64,000 nucleotides of DNA from Musa acuminata AAA Group (taxonomy: Eukaryota > Streptophyta > Magnoliopsida > Zingiberales > Musaceae): positions 9,357,501 to 9,421,500 of the forward strand of contig NC_088342.1 of the NCBI RefSeq assembly GCF_036884655.1, in the 5' to 3' direction. The notes under the pieces were generated by a model. The model saw only the letters and a program-made list of their open reading frames with translations. It searched no databases and was not told where the DNA came from. Positions 51,156-62,152 of this stretch are shown here, one piece after another. How positions within the stretch are numbered: position 1 is the stretch's first letter; each line of letters begins with the position of its first letter. The position numbers were made by a program, and so were the translations under genes.

Positions 51156-52589
51156 GCAGTCCGTGCCTTACCTCCCTAATCATCGCAATCATGAACGCTA
51201 CTACCAAATCCTCCTGTTCTTCATGTTCACAATTTGCTTTTGCTCCCCAAAAGCTGGTTTCGATGCTGCTTCCGTTCGACATTTCCACGCGCCACTGAGT
51301 TCCGTAAACCAGGGGCTCTTCTCCGGTTGACCATTGACCGTTTCATTCTTCCTCCTCCCTCCATACTTCTGCTCCCTGGCATGCACCGGTACGTACTGAT
51401 AACTCAAGTATGTAGATAATATTTATTAGTGCAGGCATGAGCTCTGAAGACTCTCATGATGGAACACACTCTCCAAGTCTGCGTCTTATCATTTCCTTTT
51501 AGCTTCGCAATCATCAGAGTCTGTGGATCAGACGGGAACAGCAAAACCCCACACCGCTCGGTGCCCCATTCATCCCTCCAACATTGCACCAGCACAATCA
51601 TACCAATCATCATCGATCATGATCGAGTCCTACCACCAACCTTGGCAGCGACATGATTACAAATCAAAGCCATCATATTTAGTCATCGCAAGCTTTCCCG
51701 TTCGACCTCAAAACGGGGGTGGGGTGGGGTCCAGCGGAGCAGCCAATGATGGGCCTGGGCACGTGGTGGGGGAAGGGACGCGGCAGGAGTGCGGGGTTTC
51801 CGGGCCGACCCGGTTCGGCCGTGCGTGCGTTGTGGTCGGCCCACCCCGCGACACCGGCTCAGCCGCAATCATTTCGGCTCGTCTTCTAATTGGGTGTTTT
51901 CCTTCACATCCCACTTTTGCCCAATAATAAAACCCAAGATAATAAAAATGAATCCATTTTTTGGAGCAAGCGACATTTAATTCCGGAAATGTGGTGGGCG
52001 TCGACATGATGATTCATTGTGCCTCCCACGATCGACATGATGATGGCACAATCGAAATTACGCCAAATATTAGGGGTGGTTTTCCGAGAGAGGATCTTAC
52101 GACGTCCATGACACGTGTTTTTCACGTGACGGGTAAAATCGACATTTGCCAACTGCATAGTAATTATTTTGGGCTTTAAATGGGCCAATCTTGAATTAGA
52201 AATAATTTCTGCAAAATTCATATATGCTTTGACATGCTTCATCTAATTTGCTGATCTCCCTAAAGGGGAGAAAAATAATGGTGGGAATAGACCATATTCT
52301 TGTACAAGGAAGATTTAGGAGGGATGAAAGCTAATAATGCTTTTACCTTGCTACTTATAACTCAGGATGAAGAACATGAGTAATCCTCGAAGACTAGTGT
52401 TTCTCTTTTGGATATGCAGAAGCAACATTTGACATTGTTGTGTAAAATGGAGGAAAGCGGTGTACTGAGCATCAAACTATTCTTCTCACAACGTCAAGAA
52501 CACTCTTTGCCACTTCACATGGAGCAAAGCGAAGCAGACTGGCGGAGACGTGTGTTCCTACCTGACGTGCTTGGAAGTTGCAGGCGGCA
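51156..52589. other. HD-Zip upstream region
   Basis: About 1.4 kb upstream of the HD-Zip gene with no supported coding region. GC-rich overlapping ORFs at 51523-52007 have no domain. CACGTG cores occur near 51760 and as a close pair at about 52110-52128. Confidence 0.45.
52109..52129. promoter_or_regulatory. Paired G-box/ABRE-like sites
   Basis: ACACGTGTTTTTCACGTGAC contains two CACGTG cores about 12 bp apart, i.e. roughly one helical turn. Paired ABRE-type boxes are a known arrangement in ABA-responsive plant promoters. The target gene is unclear: HD-Zip begins 1.15 kb away on the minus strand. Confidence 0.45.
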
Positions 52590-52775
52590 TTACAGTGTGG
52601 AAGTCGCAGAGTGAAGCCTCGCCAAGCGGCTCCAGAAGGCCGGCGGCCTGGACCGTGAACGCGCGACGCACTGATGAATCTGTGTAATCCTTGCAACCAG
52701 CAGCACTAGTCGTCTGCACGGTGCGACAACGAGGGTGAGGGGAACGATCCAGATTCCCAGTTCCAGTATCAGCAT
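52590..52775 (-). CDS. Unrecognised small protein, paralogue B
   Basis: A 61-codon reading frame from ATG 52775 to TAA 52590, within a minus-strand frame open upstream to 52847. It encodes MLILELGIWIVPLTLVVAPC, then RRLVLLVA and a basic C-terminal half containing PAFWSRLARL. The first 20-30 residues are strongly hydrophobic, like a signal anchor, followed by arginines. It aligns without a gap over all 61 codons to the ORF at 54684-54869, and most differences are synonymous or conservative on this strand. A TGCAG acceptor-like site lies 36 nt before the ATG, so an upstream exon may exist. I do not recognise the family. Confidence 0.4.
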   Translation of the reverse strand: MLILELGIWIVPLTLVVAPCRRLVLLVARITQIHQCVARSRSRPPAFWSRLARLHSATSTL

Positions 52776-53264
52776 CGTGAGGTGCTCTTCTCTTTGCTGG
52801 TTACTCGGCCCCTGCAAGCAAGCAAGCAATCTCGATGATGCTTGCAAGTCTTAAATAGCTGGCAGACCTCATGTTCTTGTTCCAATCATCTCTTTTTTAT
52901 CACTGTCAAAAGGTTTTGCCGTGGGACTACCTTGTTCACAGGGTGCTTTCAAGTGGGGTTCTTCCGGTACATGGCTGCCAATGCCCTTTGGGTCATGGGA
53001 TTCACCAAGGAACATGATGATGCACTTTGCTTGGCGTGTTAGCAAGGCGATAAGATTGCGGACACTCAACAGCGGTGCAGCTATTATTGCTGGCAATTCG
53101 GTTATCTGCCTTCAATCATGCTTCATCAGACCCACAACTGTGAGAGCAGAGAGTGATTGGAACAAGAACAAGAAGCCATGTGCAGCTGTTGAGAGAGAAT
53201 CTTGTTGTGCCATGGAATGCTGTCTTTGAATGATCAATACTAAGCGAAAATAGAAGAAAAGATT

Positions 53265-53910
53265 TGTACGATGAAATCTCTCTACTATTTACTCTGTTAA
53301 GAAAAATCCTCTATTTTGTTGAGAAAAATTCTCTCCTAATCCCTATAAATAAGAGAGGGATATGTATTCAAGCTAAAGCTTTTTATCTTCAATAATTTTT
53401 CTTGTCTTCTATTCTTTCCATTATAGTATCAGAGTCACTTGCCTAGAGCAAGCTCTATTCTCGCTGTCGATCTACTACTGTTTTTCCGTCATAAGGCCAT
53501 CGGTGCGATAAATCTTTCCTCCTCGACGAAGATAACTATCTTCTCCACTGTCATTCTGCACCAACGTCCGTTCCCTTCCGCTATGGCGTCTCTAGTACTA
53601 CGCTCACCAGTACTGCCCCACCTTTCCTCCTTTGCTGTAGTCTTCTTCCTCTGTTGTAGCTTCCTCCTCTGCTGCAACTTCCTCCTCTACTGTAGCTTAT
53701 TCCTCTACTACAGCATTGCTATAACTTTTTCAAAATTTCCCCAACTATACGAGGAAATCTCTCTACCGTTGATTTACTCTGTTGAGGGAAATCGAAAATC
53801 CTCTCCTAATCCCTATAAATAGGAGAGGGACATGTATTGAAGCTAAAGCTTCTTATCTTCAATAAAGCTTCTTAAATAATTCTTCTGGTCTTTTATTCCT
53901 TCCGTTACAT
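53265..53910 (+). mobile_element. Miniature LTR retrotransposon (TRIM-like)
   Basis: Two direct repeats of about 161-165 bp: 53265-53425 (from TGTACGATGAAATCTCTCTAC) and 53746-53910 (from TATACGAGGAAATCTCTCTAC). They share CTCCTAATCCCTATAAATA, GAGAGGGA and CAAGCTAAAGC-like or GAAGCTAAAGC text. They end TTCCATTATA and TTCCGTTACA. The first is followed by GTATCAGAGTC, close to the primer-binding site complementary to initiator tRNA-Met. The internal region is only 320 bp and has no pol, as in TRIM elements. The reading frame 53439-53822 is low-complexity (Cys/Leu/Phe) and spans the LTR, so it is not a gene. No clean 5-bp target duplication is seen, and a polypurine tract is not evident. Confidence 0.7.
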
Positions 53911-54683
53911 ATTTCTCCTTAGGTCAGGTAAGAGAATTTAGGATCACAATTTTCTTGATGAAGTGTTGAAGATATACCTATTTGAAAGGAAGGTTTTCTG
54001 CTCCAAGCTTTCTTCTTCTCCATTGCTTTGACTGATAAGATATCCAGAACCTGGCAAAGTGCTGCAGCCGTATTCTGCTTTTCCTATTACACGAGTCTGA
54101 AACTTCGCTCATGACAGAGACATCAACATAAATGAAAGAATTTTCCATGATTAGATGGCATCTAACTATGTGAATCTAAATAATACAACAAATAAGTCAC
54201 CCTGGAGCTACAAGAGCTATAAACAGTAACCATGGGGAATCTGTGACCCCAAACCTTCTTGCACAGAGAGTTTTTGCCAGTGTTTTCGAGCATCCTTCAC
54301 TGCAAGGATTCCGGGTAACAACAAGCTTAAGAAAGATCTGATAAAGCAGCTACTTCTTCCTACAATTTTTCTTCCTTCATTTGAGATCCAACAGTCTCCT
54401 CTTCCTCTTAAGATTGAAGGAAAATTTTGCTCCATGGAGTAGTTGCCTTGGTGTTCTTGAGTGCTGGACTCTTAACTAGTATGGAAGAGAACTACAGGTA
54501 TTCTCCTTTCCAAAATTACTTGATTCCAAGAAAAAGACCTACATCAAAACCATTCATGGCCATACATCTCTCACAGCATACACAGCACTCTTCCACATAC
54601 ACACAACACGAGATACTCACCTCACAAAAGATATCCCCACCTGACAGGGATGATGAGGCTTTCCGTTCTTGAGAGCTGCAGCC
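53911..54683. other. Intergenic, nothing recognised
   Basis: No domain-bearing ORF. The frame at 54427-54672 (plus) is short and featureless. This DNA lies between the TRIM-like element and small-protein paralogue A. Confidence 0.45.
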
Positions 54684-54869
54684 CTAGATTATCAAGGCCA
54701 CCGAGTTAAGCCTCTCCATGCGACTCCAAATGGCCGGCGACGCCGCTCGCGGGCGCATCATGGACTCGCCAACACGTTGAAGCTCTGCAACCAGATGAAC
54801 GAGTCGCCTGCACGGCGCAAAAATGAGGGTGAGGGGGATGACCCAGATGCCCAGTTCCAGTATCAACAT
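54684..54869 (-). CDS. Unrecognised small protein, paralogue A
   Basis: A 61-codon frame from ATG 54869 to TAG 54684: MLILELGIWVIPLTLIFAPC, then RRLVHLVAELQRV and a C-terminal part with PAIWSRMERL. It is paralogous to the ORF at 52590-52775, same length, no gaps. The frame stays open upstream to an ATG at 54923. Alternatively a 5' exon around 55460-55411 (MAKEKTVASGLNHSTG, donor GTACGT) could splice to the TTTGCAG acceptor near 54914 in the same frame. The plus strand here also has a 158-codon ORF (54669-55145), but its equivalent in paralogue B has stop codons, which argues for the minus strand. Family and function are unknown. Confidence 0.4.
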   Translation of the reverse strand: MLILELGIWVIPLTLIFAPCRRLVHLVAELQRVGESMMRPRAASPAIWSRMERLNSVALII

Positions 54870-54923
54870 CGCACCACAGCCTCCTTTCTTCTTCACCTGC
54901 AGCCTGCAAACATGCTCTGTCAT

Positions 54924-56999
54924 GTAAATATTGCTTATAAGAATTCTATGAACCCAACGAGATTTGAATTATTTGCTCCGATCATTTCCTCTCGTAGAAA
55001 TATTTATACACATCCAAAAAAGCGTCTCATTCTTTCACCAACTTATGGGCCACTCCAACACTGCTATTCATCATCCAAAGTCGATCTACCATATGAAAAG
55101 CATCTAAATTTGATCAGCAATGAGCAAGGAAAGAATCCAACTTAACTGTAACTCGAGCTTCTTCAGAACAAAAGATGATACTGACAAGGTCGAGCTGTTG
55201 TGAGATGCCTTTGTCATTCTTGCAGACAAAGGGAGTTCACATCCATCTGCAGGAACTTGGCAATCTTGACACTGATGGCTTGCCCTGTTGCTGTGCCTCC
55301 ACAGGCGTGTGAACTTGACTTGATGTGGCAGATTCAGATCGTCCGTCATGGCAGATGCCTGACATCTGTAGATGAGTAATGATTTGGTGGTGGTTGAAGG
55401 CAGGATCACGTACCCAGTGCTGTGATTGAGACCCGATGCTACAGTCTTTTCTTTCGCCATCCTGCATCAGCCAAGTCTAATCTTATCCATTGCTGGCATC
55501 TTTTTCTGTGAATCTCCTTTTCGCATAAACTATGCGTCCATTGACCTATATAATTGTTTGGTATGCTTTAATCCATACTAAGCTAACAGATATTTATAGT
55601 GTTCATTGGATTAAGATCGGCTGCTTCTCTCTCTCTCTCGATCACGACAGAGGGGAGACGCAGTACATGAGTGGGTGTGTTTCATACTGGAAAGAGCACA
55701 ACAACAAGGTTGAAGATGATGTGAGATATACAATATTGATATCATAAAACATCATTGTAATTATATCAAATGCTTTGTACTAATACATTAGCTTGCATAA
55801 AAATATTATTATAATAAAATATAATAACATCATATAATAAACAATGAAATAAAATAATATAGTATTGTTATAATAAATATATAATTGGTAGTACAAAAAT
55901 CAAGTATTAGTTATTAATATTAAAATTGGACTAATAATAAACATACTGATAGACAAGACAAGACATGTTAAATTAATCCTAATGGGTGATTAGTGAAGAT
56001 TAAATAAGAGAGTGGTCACATTATTTCACTTGTAGTCTTCCCAAATTGTTTTTGTCCCTTTAGGATCAACATCAAGAATCATCCATAAGATGATAAAAAA
56101 TACTCTTTACTAGATCTTGAACATCTAATTCTCCAATTAATACAGAATTAAATATGATCTTATCAGCTTTATAATCATATTATAATGTACTTCATTTACC
56201 ATTGTGGAAAGGAAAATCTAGAAAATACATTGGCCATTGTTCAACTTTGAATACTTATAACATAATGCCTGGAAGCCAGAAAATGTTATCTTGCTATACA
56301 CATCTGCCTTATAATAATCACTGCTAGCTTCAACATTATGTCATTATACCATATTTTATTGTGTATTTATATCTAACCCAGTAGATGTCCACAGACAAAA
56401 CATCCCATCTAATGGAAAATTCCACATACTATATTGTATTTAACTCATTTGTATCTCTGATATGGTAAGATAATTTTCCTTATTTCCCTCTTTTACATAA
56501 ACAATCATATCTTATGCTTCTTATCTTATCTCATAATATTCCAACGGTCGGATTTAACCCGTCTTTATCTTTCTACATGCAATTGACTTGTATTCTCCAA
56601 TAACCAAACTGGTAATAAATTGGGTATGAAATAACAGTCGAAAGAATATTACCTGCGTGGACAATGCATTCTCTTCGACTTCTTTGCGGCACACCTCGTG
56701 ATCCCATCTTCTTTCCGCCTTGTGATTGGTGTCACACAGCGGAGCCCACTATGACCCGACCAAAACGCAGGTAACTGAGTTGGTAAGTTGGAGAGAGGGT
56801 AGCAAAGCAATTATGCCGTTTATCCCATTTCCGAACTTTTATTTGTCCCCTCTCCGCTTCTTCATCTCCCCCCGCTCTGCGCGATCTCCCAATACGAATC
56901 TGTTCCTCTTCTTTGGCCTCAAAACGCTAATCCAAAGTGTTTGCTATTTGGTGATCGAGGTCCGGAGGCGCAGGAGGAGTTGTGGGAGGCGGCGGGAAG
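54924..56999. other. Intergenic upstream of MYB gene
   Basis: 55104-55460 holds minus-strand ORFs of 76-118 codons without domains, possibly upstream exon or leader of small-protein A. 55740-56640 is very AT-rich with no ORF. 56650-57000 is the presumed promoter and leader of the MYB gene; the plus-strand frame 56726-57274 is a shifted reading of its first exon. Confidence 0.45.
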
Positions 57000-59084
57000 A
57001 TGACGCGGCGATGCTTCCACTGCAGCCACGATGGCCACAACTCCCGGACGTGCCCCAACCGCGGGGTGAAGCTCTTCGGCGTGCGGCTCACCGACGGATC
57101 CATCCGGAAGAGCGCCAGCATGGGGAACCTCTCCCTTCTCGCTGGATCCAGCGGCGGCGCGTCGCCCGCCGACGGTCCGGAGCCTGGCGGCGGTGGTGCC
57201 TCCGCGGACGGATACGCGTCGGAGGATTTCGTCAAGGGGTCTTCCGCGAGCTGCCGCGAGCGGAAGAAGGGTGAGTCTTTCTTGATATCTCGTCCCGCCT
57301 GCTCTCGTTGTTCTTTGATATGGTAAAACTGTAAAAGATGTGTCTACTTAGGCCGAACGAGATGTGCTGTCATACTACGATAGCTTTGTTTCTTACTCTA
57401 TCATCTCTTGGACGCTACAACCATAAACGACTGATTTTATCGAATGGAATGGAATGTGTCACATGGTCCATCTCTGCTTTCTGAAATTAACATGTGCCTA
57501 TGTTTTATAGGATCCATATGTTCTGTAATCTTGTGGGCATTCTGACCATTCTCTCTTGAATTTCTTGGTCCAATGCACGTTGTCTCTTCATCTAGGAGTT
57601 GTCATGAATGTGATCTCTGCCACTAGTTTATAGTGTCCTTGGGGAACATTTATTCTTTTTAGGAAGTGATGGTAGCAGAATAATCCATTCGTTCCCTAGA
57701 GCAGCATCGAGAAGTTTTTACTAGCCAAAAATTGACAAAGAGAACTTCTGGTGGACTGTGTGCTTTTTTCCTTTGTGGCAGGCGTTAGGTGGGATGATCA
57801 TCTTCTGGATTTGCATTTGGTGCCTTTAATTATACCAGAGCAAATGCTTTATCTGGATTCTAGAAAGAAATCTGTCAGAGGATAAACAATTATGCTGTTA
57901 TATTTTTTTGTGAGAACAAATTATCTTACTTGTAAAACTTTGTAGTTGCTATTTTCCTACAAATACTAATGCTAATAAATACTTTAACTAAATGGATTAT
58001 CATCTTCATGGTCCTTTTTTGCGCTCAAACATAAGGGTGTACCTGCTCGTTCAGGGGATCCATACAACTTTTTCGAGTCAAATACAAATAGCCAACTTGC
58101 TGAAAATTTGACAGCAAACAAATTGGAAGATTACATCTGTCTTTGGAAATAAACAAAGAAATGGAGCTCATTTCTTTAAAGAGCATGTCAAAGCAGTTAC
58201 TAACTAATTAGGGTTTGAAAAAAAAAATCATGCCAATCTGGAGAAGGCAATAGATTGGTTTGGTAATCCTAAAAATGAAAAACATAGCTGGAAAAGGTAT
58301 CTGTATACTAGGAAACAATGAAGACAAGGAGGTGAGCAAACCACCACATTTTCTACGTATTCATACAAAACAAAAGGAGGGAAAGAAAAAGAAGGTGCTC
58401 ATGTTGGACTAGTTAACTACATCATGTAGGCAAAAGTGTCATTCCACCATGATCATGCCAATGCAATCCATTCCAATAGGAAGTCACTTTATTGCCCCAC
58501 CCTTAGCAATATTGGCACTTCACAATATAGCCAGTGAGCTGTGGCTACCACAGGTAGTCCTTGGCAAGTCCTCAGTGGATGTCACTTCCACTAATTTATA
58601 TTGATATGAAATTACGAAATATTATTGAAAAATAAAGAGAAAATTGAGACAGATAAAGAGGCATTATTTAAATGGTGTAGAACAACATTTCCAAACATGT
58701 TCATGTATAAAAGATTTCTTGCTTTTACTAGTTTTAAAGACGTTGAAGTTTTTCTTAGTGTTGCATTCATTTTGATTTTCCCATTCAGTGTTCATTGTAA
58801 CCAGCTGTGTCATTTCTATATAAGGTTAAATTATAATGGCTTTATGGACTTTTTATTGATGATATTGGTAGGTAATCCGTGGACTGAAGAAGAGCATAGA
58901 AGGTTTTTACTTGGCTTGCAAAAGCTCGGAAAAGGCGACTGGCGAGGCATATCTCGTAACTATGTGGTTTCCAGGACACCTACTCAAGTGGCTAGCCATG
59001 CACAAAAGTATTTTATTCGTAAAGCCAACATGACAAGAAGAAAGAGAAGATCAAGCCTCTTTGATATGGAACCTGATGAGGTTA

Positions 59085-59122
<38 letters not shown>

Positions 59123-60300
59123 GTGTTACTCTAACTAGTATATATTTGCATTTGAGTCATGGTAGCTTCCTTGTGGACATGTGTGCTATGAATGTGGTTC
59201 AAATATTCAATTTACGACATCATATTTGCTCAGTTGGATTTTGACATATTTTTCATTCAATAAGTACTGATGACCCCTTAAAGTTGTCAGTCTGTATGTA
59301 TTCCATGTTATGATTATTGCTTTGGCCTGGTCATACTATAGATGATATGGATCCATATGCTATTGTCTTTCCTCCATACAGTTTGACAAAAATGAAAGAA
59401 TTTCTGGAGATAGGAAGGGAAATTACCTAATATATATATAGTTAAAAACAATTTAAGACAGAAATAGCAATGTCCTTTCTGTATTCTTGAAATTTGAGCT
59501 ATGCGAATGGTTGGTTGTAGTTTGACGATTTTAAAAAGTGAAACAAGAAAATTGTGAATTTTTATAAGTAGAGCTGTCATTTGAGTTCTTCTAAAACAAG
59601 TCTTCAAAACATATGGGCCATAGAAACAGATAATCTTCCAAGAAGCTGTTTAATGGTAGACTGTGAAACATGGTTGAATTATTAGGTTTTGTTTTCCAAT
59701 CAACAGATGCAGTTTTCTAGTGTGCTTTCAGATAAAATCCCTCAAAAGTATACTTTTCTACGGAAGTGGGAGGATCCATTTAAATCACACATACTATTTG
59801 CCTTTTTATTCATTTTTTACATTATGCATGACCCATCATTCTTTTTTCCTCAGCCCCTTGAACCTCAACCGTTTCTGATGAGTTTCCAAGAATCAGATGC
59901 ACAAAATAACAAGCCTCCTCCAATACCTCCAACTCTGAATGAGGAATACGAATCAATGGACTCTAATGACTCAATAATTGAAGCAGTTGTATCACAACCA
60001 GAAGCTTCTCAGTGCAGCTATCCTGTGATACTTCCAGCTTATTTTTCACCATTTCTACAATTTTCTTTCCCCAATTGGTCAGGAAACAGATCAGATACCT
60101 CAGAGCAGCAGGCACATGTAATTATTAAGCCAACACCAGTGCATTCAACGACTGCCATAAATGTTGATGAGCTTGTTGGTATGTCAAAACTGAGTATAGG
60201 AGAGTCTGCTGGAGAAAAATCATCTACATTGGATTTACTTGGAGGATCAAAGCGGCAATCTGCCTTCCATGCTAATCCATCCACAAGGGCTCACACATGA
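57000..60300 (+). CDS. CCHC zinc-knuckle MYB-related transcription factor (MYBS3/KUA1-like)
   Basis: Nuclear single-repeat MYB, 308 aa, exons 57000-57270, 58872-59080, 59854-60300. A zinc knuckle CX2CX4HX4C lies at aa 5-18 ([14 protein letters not shown]). A KLFGV repression-type motif follows at 24-28, then [13 protein letters not shown]. The MYB repeat at about 92-141 runs from [15 protein letters not shown] through [19 protein letters not shown] to the diagnostic SHAQKYF (132-138), then [11 protein letters not shown]. The C-terminal exon has the subgroup blocks [31 protein letters not shown] and [12 protein letters not shown]. Relatives bind the TATCCA element and repress sugar-responsive or cell-expansion genes. 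ATG 57000 matches the family start MTRRC. The second junction (GAG|GTTACT to CCTCAG|CCC) keeps the family reading. AATAAA near 60368 is a likely poly(A) signal. Confidence 0.93.
59084..59122 (+). repeat. (CT)n tract directly after a MYB splice donor
   Basis: CT repeats start three bases after the intron 2 donor (GTTA) of the MYB gene and extend about 39 bp. Reading through the donor gives the artificial Leu-Ser tail of the unspliced frame. Confidence 0.9.
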
Positions 60301-61584
60301 CCCAAGTATTTGGACAGGGTCAGCAAGTGAAGGTTTGCCCTGTGTTAATTATCCTTGCCTTCCTGTTAATAAATAATCATGAATGTAAATGCATTCTTGG
60401 GCAATATCCTTATACTACAGGTTATATTCATATTCAGTAATTATTTTTTAATACATTATCGATTGGCTAGTTCTGTTAATTCATCATGGTAGCAACTACG
60501 AACTTACACACTTTTATCCTAGAACTTAAAATATTCAGATACCTTTATGGTCTATCCTTTTGTTGAAGTGTTGTTAGTTGCATCTATATGTTTGGAGTTT
60601 GGAGGAAGTCAATCTTTTCTAACAAGCTGTTCATTTTAAAAATTTGCAAGGTAGTGTATATGTGCTTCAACCCTGTTGACCTTTTTGAACTGTAACCTTA
60701 CTTTTAATATTTGAACATGAACTTAGTTAAAGTGTTAGAGATTCATTACATTATCTAGAGCTTTTCTATTATTAGTTACTATAGAAATGCATGCCAAATG
60801 CACTGAATTGCCCAAAGTTATCTGATGACGTAATAATTCTTTTTACTACATGGTTGATCTTACTACCGAACATATAGCTCCTAACTTATAGCTTTAGTGT
60901 TTGTTTGATTGCTTTTCAGATGTTGAATTCAAAATGCTACTTCTTTAAAGTGGCACTTCCAAGAATGATTAGTTAACCCTACTTGGCTTACTGCAATAGT
61001 GATTGCAGAGACAACATATTTCATTTGGTTGCTCATTAAAAATTGATACTGTAAATTAAGTCTGATTTTCCTTTTCTCTCTTTCACCATTGTTGTAAGTT
61101 CTTTGAGGGATGTTGGAGATATTTTTTCGCTTTCACTTATTGGTGATTGTCAGTAATCGATGGATTGTCACACAGTGTTATTGTTGATCCATGGTGGACG
61201 GTAGGTATCCACAAGTTGCAGTTGCAGCTAGAGTTAGCTACTTAGATAGACTTAGCAAGTTGTGAGAAAACACCAAAATATCATTGGCTGGCTCATTGTT
61301 AATGGCTGCAACCTATTGATCAATGGATAATGAGCAATGTATAAGGAGATTTTTGGTTGGTCGATCACCAGTCTACGAATAGGTTTACTAGCTCATGGTG
61401 TCCTTGACCTGAAGATGAACATATATCAATTGGCTATAAGATGAAATCAGCAGGGCTAAAATTGTAGGCCATAATTAAAAAATTCTAAATGCTTCAATAA
61501 AATAATCTAAAAAATCAAGTTCATATTGTCATATTCAATCAACTAAAGGATGGCATGAACGATGTTAACTAAAATATTTATACT
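60301..61584. other. MYB 3' flank, no gene seen
   Basis: AT-rich DNA without a supported ORF. The first 100 bases should be MYB 3' UTR. Confidence 0.5.
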
Positions 61585-62152
61585 TATAATATTCTGTAGA
61601 TAGGGGCATTAGGAGTCCGGTATGATCAGTGGCATCAGAAGTCTTGTGTGATCATCAGATACCTTTGAGATTAAAAGAAAAATTTTATAAAACAGTTGTG
61701 AAACCAATAATGATTTATGGATTTGAGTGTTGGGTAACTAAGAAAAAATATATACAAAAAGTTTGTGTTATTGAGATGAAAATATTAAGATAGATGTGTG
61801 GAGTTAATAGGATAGATAGAAAAAGAAATACTTTTATTCGTGAATAATTAGGTATCACTTAGATAGAGGATAAGATGTGTGAAATCATTTAAGATGATAT
61901 AAGCATGTGCTGAGGAAACTTCCAAATACGATAGTTAGAAGAGGTGAAATAATTAATGTTAATGATATGAGTAGAAATATAGGAAGATCTAAAAAGACTT
62001 TAGTAGAAATTATAAATAAAGATTTAAATACTCTAAACTTAACTAAATGTATGACTTTTTACAGATCTCAATGACGGCAAAAGATCCATGAAGTTGACCC
62101 TACATAATTGGGACTTATGACTTTGTTGTTGTTGTATAATATTTTGTAGATA
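61585..62152 (+). mobile_element. 5'-truncated LINE with 18-bp target-site duplication
   Basis: The flanks TATAATATTCTGTAGATA (61585-61602) and TATAATATTTTGTAGATA (62135-62152) are an 18-bp duplication with one mismatch. Between them is the 3' end of a LINE reverse-transcriptase ORF with several stops: LRLKEKFYKTVVKP, then MIYGFECWVTKK, VCVIEMKILR and MCGVNRIDRKRN. The end resembles HEVDPT and LGL, and a short GTT repeat forms the 3' tail. This is the typical C-terminal text of plant LINE-like RT proteins. 5' truncation, long duplication and a simple 3' tail are standard LINE insertion marks. The copy is non-functional. Confidence 0.87.

Noticed and set aside
54669..55145. 158-aa plus-strand ORF over small-protein A
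   Set aside because: The paralogous region at 52573-52780 has plus-strand stops, and the substitution pattern favours the minus strand.
58625..58871. N-terminal part of the ORF containing the MYB repeat
   Set aside because: It is intron 1 read-through; the acceptor TTGGTAG at 58871 and the donor at 57271 restore [11 protein letters not shown].
59689..59853. Start of the last MYB exon at the ORF beginning 59689
   Set aside because: That stretch does not match the family; TTTTTTCCTCAG before 59854 is a strong acceptor and restores PLEPQP after FDMEPDE.
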